Origin: Xylogone sp. PMI_703
Lineage: Eukaryota; Ascomycota; Leotiomycetes
DNA: 64,000 nt
Assembly (NCBI GenBank): GCA_021399445.1
Contig: JAJTUQ010000005.1
Coordinates: forward strand, 744,001 to 808,000
Reading direction: 5' to 3'
The notes under the pieces are model-generated. The model did no database searches and was not told the DNA's origin. It worked only from the letters and a program-made list of their open reading frames with translations. Positions 55,943-64,000 of the stretch are shown piece after piece (the first letter of the stretch is position 1; every line of letters begins with the position of its first letter). Both the position numbers and the translations under genes were made by a program.

Positions 55943-58900
55943 ATGTATTCCGGATCCAACTCGTACCTGGGCGGCAATACTGGCCGTCCGGGTCCGCAGT
56001 ATGGAAATACCTTCCCTGGGAATCAACAGCCTCCTCAATCGCTAGGTTTCAACTCCCAGCCTCAGAACTTCGGTGGAGCTCCCCAACTGCAGCCAAACTT
56101 CACGGGATATCCTCAACAACCACAACCTACTGGGTTCCAACCACAGCAGCAACAGCTCTCTCAACCTGGCTTCCTTGGTCCGCAGCCAACCGGCCAATTC
56201 CCACAAGCACCGCAGCAGCAGAGCTTTCAGACTGGAGTCCCCCCTATACCCCAGATTCCTCAGCAATTCCAGCAACAGCAACAGCAACAGCCTCAAGGGC
56301 AATTTCAGTCGCAGCTTCAACCGCCCGCTGGACAACACCAGGCTCCGCAGCCGACAGGCTTCGCGCAGGTAGCATCTTCTTTCCAAACTGCTGCACCCCA
56401 AACTCCGAGTAAACCGAAGGGAAGAAGAGGAGGCGGCAGCGTTACTAAGATTCCTAATATAAGATTATCTTTTATTACTGCGTCAGACCAGGCAAAGTTT
56501 GAGACTTTATTCAAATCAGCCGTAGGTGATGGCCAGACACTCTCTGGAGACAAAGCAAGGGATCTTTTACTTCGATCAAAACTAGATGGGAACACCTTAT
56601 CGCAAATATGGTCAGTCGCATGAGACCTATCTCATTATCTAGGCTAACCACAACTTAGGCAACTCTCGGATACAACGAAGTCAGGGCAGCTGCTCTTCCC
56701 AGAGTTTGCGCTGGCAATGTACCTGTGCAACCAGAAATTGATTGGGAAACAACTGCCCTCTACACTACCAGAGCAGATCAAAAATGAAGTCTCAAGTATG
56801 GTGGATATTATTAGTTTTGGTGTCGCAGATGACACTCCTGCTTCTGCCCCTGCATCGAATGCGCCTGAATTCAATGCCCGAACCACAGCAGCATCGCCTC
56901 CAACAATCCAGCAGCCACAACCTCTACAGTCTAACTCTGCACTCCTAACCGCGCAACTCACTGGATATCCGCAACCACAGCCAGGATTGCAGGTTCAGCC
57001 AACTGGATTCCAGAATCTCGCCAATCCTCAAGCTACCGGTTACAATGGCCCACGACCTCCAATGCCGCCAATGCCCACAGGATTTGGTCAAGGTCTCTCG
57101 CCCGCTGCAACTGGCGCTGGTGGAATGATTGCTCCTTTGAATTCCCAGCCTACCGGCAGGCCTGGTCAATGGGGCCTTGTCAATGCACCAGCTACTGGCT
57201 TACCAAACATTGATGCCCTCCAAGCTCGGATGATGCCTCAACAAGGCCGTGAACAAGGGACTTATACCACTGCTGGTCTTTCTGGGAATGCTGTTATTCC
57301 GTGGGCGGTAACGAAAGATGAGAAGACAAGATATGACGCTCTTTTCCGGGCATGGGATGGCCTTAACAAGGGCTTCATTGGCGGTGATGTTGCCATCGAA
57401 GTCTTCGGTCAAAGTGGTCTAGCGAAGAGTGATTTAGAAAGAGTCTGGACCCTAGCTGATCATGGTAACAAGGGTCGTCTCAATATGGACGAATTTGCTG
57501 TTGCAATGCATCTAATTTACAGAAAGCTTAATGGCTACCCCCTACCGGCTCAGCTTCCTCCTGAGCTTATTCCACCATCTACCAGGAATTTCAACGACTC
57601 AATTGGTGCCGTGAAATCATTGCTACATCAAGAATCCGACTTCCGCAAGAACTCTGGTGCTACGCTTTTACCACAGAAGACTGGCGTTAGCTACCTTAAA
57701 AGCCATTCCTTTAGAGGAGATCAAGGTCCCTCAGCTGGGCGTAAAGATGCTACAGTGTTCAAGAATAATGATGATGACGTTGGCTACAAATCCAGCGCAC
57801 GACGTAGAATTGGGAATCATTCCCCTCGTCCTGAATCGCCTGCTTCTGTAAAGTCCGAGGAGGAGTTGACCCTCGATCAGTTGAGAAAGAAAATCCACGA
57901 AAAGCAAATCCTGTTGGACGCCATGGACTTTAAAGATGAGAAGGCTCAAGATCAGGAAGACGCACTTGATAGAAAAGATCGCCGTGAAGCTGACGATCTC
58001 TATCATCGTATTCGACGTATCCAAGAAGACATCGACTCCCATCCTGACGCAGCGTTACGCAACGTTGACTCAGGCGCTGAACGTCGTGCTCTGAAACGAC
58101 AGTTGCAGACTTTGACCGATAGATTGCCCGAAATTGCTTCTCAGGTGCGCAAGACCGAGCGTGCCATCGCTGAAGCGAAACTTGAACTCTTCCGTCTCAA
58201 AGATGCGAAGGCCCACCCTGGTAGTGCATCAACCATCGTTGGTACTGGTCCTGGAGGCGCTGTAACAGAATCGGATAAAATAAAGGCAAGAGCTAAGGCA
58301 ATGATGCAACAACGTACAGCTGCCCTTACTGGAAAGAAGATTGAAACTAGTGATGAGGATTTGGCTGCTCCAAAGCGTTTGGAAGAGGAGAACATAAAGA
58401 TCAGAACAGAAAAGGAAAATAATGAGCGACTAGTCCAGGACGTGGAAGATAGTGTCCGCGAGTTCTCACGAAGTATTGAAGACAGCTTAAAGGACGGTGC
58501 AGAAGACTCTACTGACGAGCATGAGAGAAGACGGTGGGAGGATGGACTTGGCGTTGAGGATGAAGTTAGGGAATTCATCTTTGATCTACAAAGGTCAAGT
58601 AGGTCGGCAAGAATTCGGAAGGAAGAGCGAAGCGATTCACGAAATGTCCGTTCTACTGAATCGTCCCGAGCTCCATCAAGCTCTCGTTTGGACACTCCCT
58701 CAAGCAAGCATACAGAGGAATCTCCAAGACCAGCATCTACTTCGGCTACCTACTCTCAATATAAGACACCCGAAGAACGTGCTGCCTTTATCAAACAGCA
58801 GGCCGAGCAGCGTATGGCTGAGCGTCTTGCTGCCCTGGGTATTAAGGCACCAGGAAAGCCTGGTGAGACAGCAGCACAAAGATTGGAGCGTGAAAAGAAT

Positions 58901-60302
58901 GAGCGAGCTGCCAAGTTACGACAGGCCGAGGAAGAAGATGCGAAGCGCGAGGCTGAGAGACAGGCTCGAATTGCCGAGGAGCAAGGTATCCCTCCTCCTG
59001 TTCCTGAGGCACCCGCATCTCCTCCACCAGCTGCAAAGAAACCACCACCACCTCCATCTCGAAAGGCAGCTAAGAGCGATGCAGCCGAACGTGAAGCTGC
59101 AAAGAAAGCTGAGGAAGAAAGGGTACTAGCGGAGCAAAAGGCTCAATTGATTGCAACTCAGAACATGGAGTAAGTTTCCTTTTTTCCCTACTACTGATAT
59201 AGCCACTGATGAGATCAGGGATGAGGCGGCACGTCAAGAAGCCGAACTTGCGAAGGAGCGAGAGGCAGCTGAAGCACGTCTGAAAGCACTAGAAGAGCAA
59301 GTGAAGGCGGGAAAGCTGAAGAAAGAAGAGGAGAAACGAAAGAAGAAAGCTGCGATGGCTGAAGCAAAGGAAAAGGAGGCTAGGCTGGCCGCTCAACGAG
59401 CTGAGATTGAAGCCGCACAAGCACGAGAGAGAGAGCTGCAGCGCCAGCTGGAGGCAATCGATGATGAGAGCTCGTCTGATGAAGAAGGTCCAGAGCAAGT
59501 CACTCCACAGGCCTCAACACCCACGCAAGGAAGCCAGGAGCTTGAACGCAAAGAGGTCTCCCCTCCACCTCCACCAGCACCGGTACCAGCTATGACTCCT
59601 CCTGCTCCTGCTCCCCAGGTTCCAGCCATGCCTACCGTCACCAGCCCCCCTGAAACAGAGACGCGCAACCCATTCTTCAAGAAGCTTGCTCAGCCGGGAG
59701 AGGCTCCCGCCGCTGCGCCAGCGCCAGCACCTGTACCAGCCACGATGTCCAACAACCCTTTCCATCGACTGCCATCCCAGGAACATACTAAAACAGTAGA
59801 ACTCCCTCCACCTCAACCTGCTGCGCCTCGATCCCGGGTCCGTCAAGAAGAGGATGAGTGGTCTGTCGTTGGATCTGATGAGGATGACTCCTCAGACGAT
59901 GAAGGACCAGGAGCTGGGAATGCTCGACAACTTGCCTCTATCTTGTTCGGAACTATGGGCCCTCCTCGTCCACTATCAGCCACTGGAAACGGGTCTACTC
60001 CTGTCAGCCCTGCTCTCGGCTCAGCTGGCGGTGATTCCTTCACAGCAACACCACCACCGCCTCCTCCCGGGGTAGGTGGTGCTCCTCCACCTCCTCCACC
60101 GCCACCTCCAGGAATGAGTGGACCTCCTGCACCCCCGGGAGCTGGGCCGCCACCTCCCCCTGGTGCTGGTCCTCCACAACCTCCTGCTGGGGCTGCCCGT
60201 CCCGCTGGCTTCCTTGGAGAAATTCAGATGGGCAAGGCACTCAAGAAGACGCAAACAAAAGATAAGAGCGGTGCCGCCGTTGCCGGTAGAGTACTTGATT
60301 AG
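55943..60302 (+). CDS. PAN1: Pan1, actin cytoskeleton-regulatory endocytosis scaffold
   Basis: Pan1 with End3 and Sla1 forms the coat complex that activates Arp2/3-driven actin assembly at endocytic sites; this is known from yeast. Three exons (55943-56610, 56659-59169, 59219-60302) encode 1420 residues. Repeats of the PxPTGF type fill the N-terminus ([13 protein letters not shown]), matching Prk1 kinase target motifs (LxxQxTG). EH domain 1 lies at about 175-265 and EH domain 2 at about 437-515 ([20 protein letters not shown]). A long coiled coil with basic and acidic stretches follows from about 625. The C-terminus is proline-rich with a WH2 actin-binding motif near the end ([18 protein letters not shown]). 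The spliced joins restore SQIWQLSD in EH1. All hallmarks are present. Confidence 0.95.
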
Positions 60303-61070
60303 AACATACATGAGAATGATTGTGACTGGTCTATATTAACGTCGGAGCATCGTAATTACTGCGTGGGAGAATCAATTTGATTTTAGTGGTAGTGTATCAT
60401 TAGCTAGCGGGGGTGGACTTTCTTATAACGTGGGTGTTTTTTGAGATATAGCAAGTGTTCAGAAACCAGATTAAATCAAGATTAATTTTAACATTTTTTT
60501 TGGATGTTCCAGTTGACCATCTTGTATGTTCACCTCATCTTCAAAGTGCTCGTAGGATATCTATCAATAATGTTTTAAGAGGTATAGCATAAGGCTATGA
60601 ACTGATCTATTGATCTCTCTAAGGTATCTATAGTTATCATCTCTCTAGTTAGACTAACTCTAATACTAAGTCATTGATAAATAGACTTTAGTCTAAGAGC
60701 TCTAAATGCGTATGATCTATAATCTCGAAGCCAAGACTTCGCTTTGACTTCCTCGCTCCTGCATCGGCGAGTCATCAAGAGTCAGCTCTGAAGGAGCTGA
60801 CCAGGTACTAGCCGGTATATTAGATAGTGGATGCTCAATTAGAATGACCTCATGCCATTGGGTCCTGCTTGAACTATTCCATAGAGGCTAGGTGTTGTTA
60901 CACACCATGGGCGTCCATACCCCCCTCGGTTTTATAGACATTCGGAAAGGTGGGAAGCCGTGGTAGAGTGCTTTTTTCATTTGCTTTCTCCGGCTGGGGC
61001 TCTATTCAAAGCCCCAGAACCTCAGAGGAGGCGTTATTTGTGATAAATCCATCAGGAGTTCGGATTGGCT
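60303..61070. repeat. Convergent intergenic region with hairpin-rich, possibly transposon-derived sequence
   Basis: No gene is seen. The first part is AT-rich. From about 60600 to 60810 the composition changes and short inverted repeats appear: AGACTTTAGTCT at 60683-60694 and an 8-base stem, GTCAGCTC...GAGCTGAC, at 60781-60801. The look resembles a decayed long terminal repeat, but no defined ends or target duplication could be found. Confidence 0.25.
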
Positions 61071-62466
61071 TCAGCCTGCGGTAACTGAGGGTGCTAGTTT
61101 TCTAAAACGACCTTGGAGCCAGCATCGATACATCTTGATCTTCTCGGCTCTGTTGACAAGCAGCCTCCTATCAACTCCAAGATCAATAACCTCGAAGCGG
61201 GGCTTGGAAACAGGATGCTGTGCTTCAGAGCTGTCCGTTTCTTCATCGGCACTATTCTTACTTGGTCCCTGGGCCCAGATCTGCGCAAGTTCATCTTTGT
61301 CGAAAAAGTATACTCGAGTACCATCTCCACGGATATAGAAGTTCTCCTCAAGATACCGGCCCTTTTTAAATCGTACCTGGGCAAGATCGCCGCGTCCGTA
61401 ATCCCGGAATAGGACTTCACCACCGGGCTTGAGCAATTTATAGATATTGTCCACAGCCTTTGACCACTCTAAGGGTGATAACGCAGAGAATATGAATATC
61501 ATGATTACGATATCAACGGATCCCTCTGCTAGGTTGGGCGGAAGCTCATTTCCTGAAACGTCCCAGACATCTGCCTGTATATTCTTGGAATCATAGGCCT
61601 CGTTATTACGTATCAGTTCCACGGCTTTTTTGGAGAAATCGCATGCATGAATTTTGAGATTTGGATTCTGATTATGAGCAAGAATAGGAAAAGCAGTGTT
61701 GCCGGCGCCAGCGCCCACCTCGAGTAATACTACAGAGCCGGAGTCCGCTTGTGTTATCTTGGAGAGCACGGGGAATTCCTGTTGCAGCCACTTCCTATCC
61801 TTGAAGAAATTGACAGTATTATTCTTATAAAACTGGTTCCACCACTTTGCTGGATCGGAATTGAATCTCCCTGTTGTTATGCCACTGTTAGTGTTCCTGA
61901 GTTGAGAAATATAACAAGGTAACAATTCAATTTGTATATAAAAGGGGCATAATCAGATAGGAGCGAAAGACAATGCAGATATTTGTTTCGTTCACGGGTA
62001 CATGACCTCAGTTGAACTATACTTTATTTTCAAATCATCAGGTTATGCTGTGGCCCTGGCCCACTTGGACAAAGGGAATAGTAATTGAGTAATCAGGGAA
62101 CTAGAGAAAAGGAATATGTGGGAAACCAAATCAGACTGAATACATACTTTTATCAAAATCCGACACAGGCGCCTCTCGCTGTTTAGCATACTGCAATTCA
62201 GCATACTCCTTGTAATCATCGTCTGTCTCAACATGATCCCAAGCGTTAAACTCGAAAACATCATCCTCCTGCTTCAAGAAACGAGAACCAAATTGGAAAG
62301 GATCACTTCTTTTCAGGTTATTCTTGGGATCGTGGGACCTATGTGGTGGAATCTGCTGCTGCTGCTGCTGGTCGGCCACATTCTTTGCAGACGGAGCAAG
62401 GCTAACCGTCACAGATAAGGAAGCCATAGACTGGGCAGCTTCCTCAACTTGCTGGGTTGAATCCAT
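61071..62466 (-). CDS. TRM140: tRNA N3-methylcytidine methyltransferase, Trm140/METTL2 type
   Basis: Enzymes of this family methylate C32 of certain tRNAs (Thr, Ser) with S-adenosylmethionine. In budding yeast the protein is fused to an actin-binding segment (Abp140); here only the METTL2-like part is seen. Two exons (62466-62148 and 61870-61071) encode 372 residues. The joined segment reads EAPVSDFDKRRFNSDPAKWW, the family signature, followed by YKNNTVNFFKDRKWLQQEFP. The SAM-binding motif VVLLEVGAGAGN lies at about residues 153-164. The catalytic-region segments VIMIFIFSALSP and GEVLFRDYGRGDLAQVRF follow. The intron is 277 bases, several times longer than most here. An upstream polyglutamine run sits in the N-terminus. 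It converges with PAN1. Confidence 0.93.
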
Positions 62467-63074
62467 CCTTAAAATTCTTGGCCAATTGCTTCCACGTATG
62501 CAAGGAATGTTTCCGTCGTGGAACAGAACTATGCCACACCAGGTATATACCAGGATCCAGGCGAAGTAACCTAGGAAGAGTATGGGAAACAAGTAGGAAA
62601 ATACTTGTCCTGGGAAAGAATGAGAGGAAAGCGAACAAGAGAAAATCTTAAAAAGAGAGAGGATCCTAGCGTCCTCAGGCCCCACTAGCGAAGCGCAAAG
62701 ACAGGCATAAAGTTATTGGACCTCATGAAGTGTGACTTTACCACAAAAATGGCCCGCTTTTTTCTGCCCGGTGTCCCGCCAAATACCCTTGTTCCCGCAA
62801 CGACGCATCCTAATTGTGGCGGGAGCTTCCCATATCAGAAACCTCCAATCCCAAGAATTTCCCCCAATTACTCACTCACCCAATCTTTAATTGAACACAA
62901 TGGCCACACTCTTTATATAAACATCTTCTCACCAATTGCAACTTTATAAATATATATATCATGATATAAACTCACATCAACCCAACCAAAACCGAAACCA
63001 AAAGATACCAAAAGCAAACAGCCCCTCGTTGCCCTCAATAATATAGACCACAAAAAGAACACCACAAACCAACA
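62467..63074. promoter_or_regulatory. Divergent promoter of TRM140 and COQ10
   Basis: About 600 bases with no gene. A TATATATATC-like tract lies near 62950, just upstream of the COQ10 leader, and could act as its core promoter. Confidence 0.4.
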
Positions 63075-63764
63075 ATGCCACTGAAACTACTCCGACCCCA
63101 ACCTCTACGAAAACCCCTCTTCCACAGGGGCGGCAGCCGCCGCTCATTCATAACCCTCCCCGGCTCCAGCCCTCCAGCGCCCCAAACAATCTCCACCTCC
63201 CGCATCCTCCCCTACGCCGCCCCACGACTCTACGCCCTGGTCGCCGACGTTGACAGCTACTCCTCCTTCCTACCCTACTGCCAGACCTCGCGCGTAACGA
63301 AGTGGTCCCTCCCCGACGCCAATGGCAACCGATGGCCATCGCAGGCCGACCTGACCATCGGCTGGGGTGGGTTCGAAGAGACGTTCACGAGCAGGCTGTT
63401 CTGTCTCCCGGGACGGGTCGTCGAAGCGCTGGGTGGAGAGGCAGTGACTAGTCTTCCGAAAGAAGAGCTTAAGCATCATGTTGAGGGATTGGATGGCCCT
63501 GCGAGGGCGAATAATTTGTTTCGGAGCATTAGTACGAGGTGGACGGTTAGGCCGTTGCCTTCGCGGAAGAGCAGCAATGCGCACCAGCCAGGATCAATTG
63601 GTGGTAATGGTGATGGCGAGCAGACGGAAGTTAGTCTTAATATCGAGTTCCAGTTCATGAATCCTATATATGCGGCGCTGAGCCAGGCTGTGACGCCTAC
63701 GATGGCGGGTATCATGATAGAGTCTTTTGAGAAACGAGCGCAGAAGTTATTGGGTAATTCTTAG
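63075..63764 (+). CDS. COQ10: Coenzyme Q-binding protein Coq10 (START-like, mitochondrial)
   Basis: Coq10 binds ubiquinone in mitochondria and is needed for its proper use in respiration. The intronless gene encodes 229 residues. The first 35 residues are basic and lack acidic residues (LLRPQPLRKPLFHRGGSRRS), as in a mitochondrial presequence. The START-type domain begins ISTSRILPYAAPRLYALVAD and includes SFLPYCQTSRV, which is the family hallmark, then QADLTIGWGGFEETFTSR. It ends FQFMNPIYAALSQAVTPTMA before a final helix. A low-complexity insertion (KSSNAHQPGSIGGNGDGEQ) lies near residue 170. This is the first start in frame, and it sits in a good leader context. Confidence 0.94.
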   Translation: MPLKLLRPQPLRKPLFHRGGSRRSFITLPGSSPPAPQTISTSRILPYAAPRLYALVADVDSYSSFLPYCQTSRVTKWSLPDANGNRWPSQADLTIGWGGFEETFTSRLFCLPGRVVEALGGEAVTSLPKEELKHHVEGLDGPARANNLFRSISTRWTVRPLPSRKSSNAHQPGSIGGNGDGEQTEVSLNIEFQFMNPIYAALSQAVTPTMAGIMIESFEKRAQKLLGNS

Positions 63765-64000
63765 ACGTGAACAAGCATAACGACATTGACAGATCACGAA
63801 GATATAGAGGAACAGACCTTTGTATAAATATTAGATGAGCTAGATGTATAACTGGAGCAGGAGTTTAGGAATCGTCATTGCATTTCTAGGTGTTAGGATA
63901 GCTAGATCACATCTCTCAATCTGTGTTGGTAACCAAGAAGACAACGTTTAGAACTTTTATTTTCATAACCTAAACTAGCATTCTGAACAAAACTATAAAC

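Overview
The window is nuclear DNA from a filamentous ascomycete. Most genes carry short introns of about 50-100 bases with GT...AG ends and CTAAC/CTGAC-type branch sites, and the set of families (Vid21, Pan1, Dsl1/Zw10, fungal Insig, sphingolipid C9-methyltransferase, a CBM1-tailed feruloyl esterase) is typical of Pezizomycotina. A plant-associated or litter-degrading Leotiomycete is my guess for the lineage, but the sequence alone does not prove it. All gene models below were made by hand from reading frame, splice signals and family knowledge. Every spliced frame was checked for closure.

Layout. 1-5.3 kb: the 5' end of an AT-hook protein (minus), then RAD7 (plus, with an intron inside its start codon), then a 1.4-kb array of related short repeats. 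5.3-9.4 kb: an unrecognised protein with a duplicated domain (minus) and an unrecognised 344-residue protein (plus). 9.7-15 kb: a membrane-anchored or secreted copper amine oxidase (minus) and a divergent secreted M28 aminopeptidase (plus). 15-19.8 kb: a gene desert with a decayed DUF7580-type gene and a second array of spaced short repeats. 19.8-31 kb: intronless GH13 alpha-glucosidase, M16 metalloprotease, Dsl1/Zw10 tether subunit and M20 amidohydrolase. 31.9-42.2 kb: splicing factor Spp2, NuA4 scaffold Vid21/Eaf1 and Insig, all minus. 43.4-53 kb: an 81-residue small protein, Mak11, a histidine acid phosphatase, feruloyl esterase with CBM1, and a 146-residue unknown protein. 53.6-64 kb: sphingolipid C9-methyltransferase, Pan1, a Trm140/METTL2-like tRNA methyltransferase and Coq10.

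How it fits together. There is no biosynthetic cluster. Housekeeping genes (repair, splicing, chromatin, ribosome assembly, vesicle tethering, endocytosis, ubiquinone and sphingolipid metabolism) alternate with digestive enzymes (amine oxidase, aminopeptidase, glucosidase, phosphatase, feruloyl esterase), most of them secreted.

The most unusual content is non-coding. Two arrays, 12 kb apart and in opposite orientation, are built from short conserved boxes separated by unique sequence with a mean spacing of about 77-82 bases. The boxes of both arrays share a TTTYGTTGCR head and a CTYGGC tail. In the first array two box types alternate, giving a period of about 155-165 bases.
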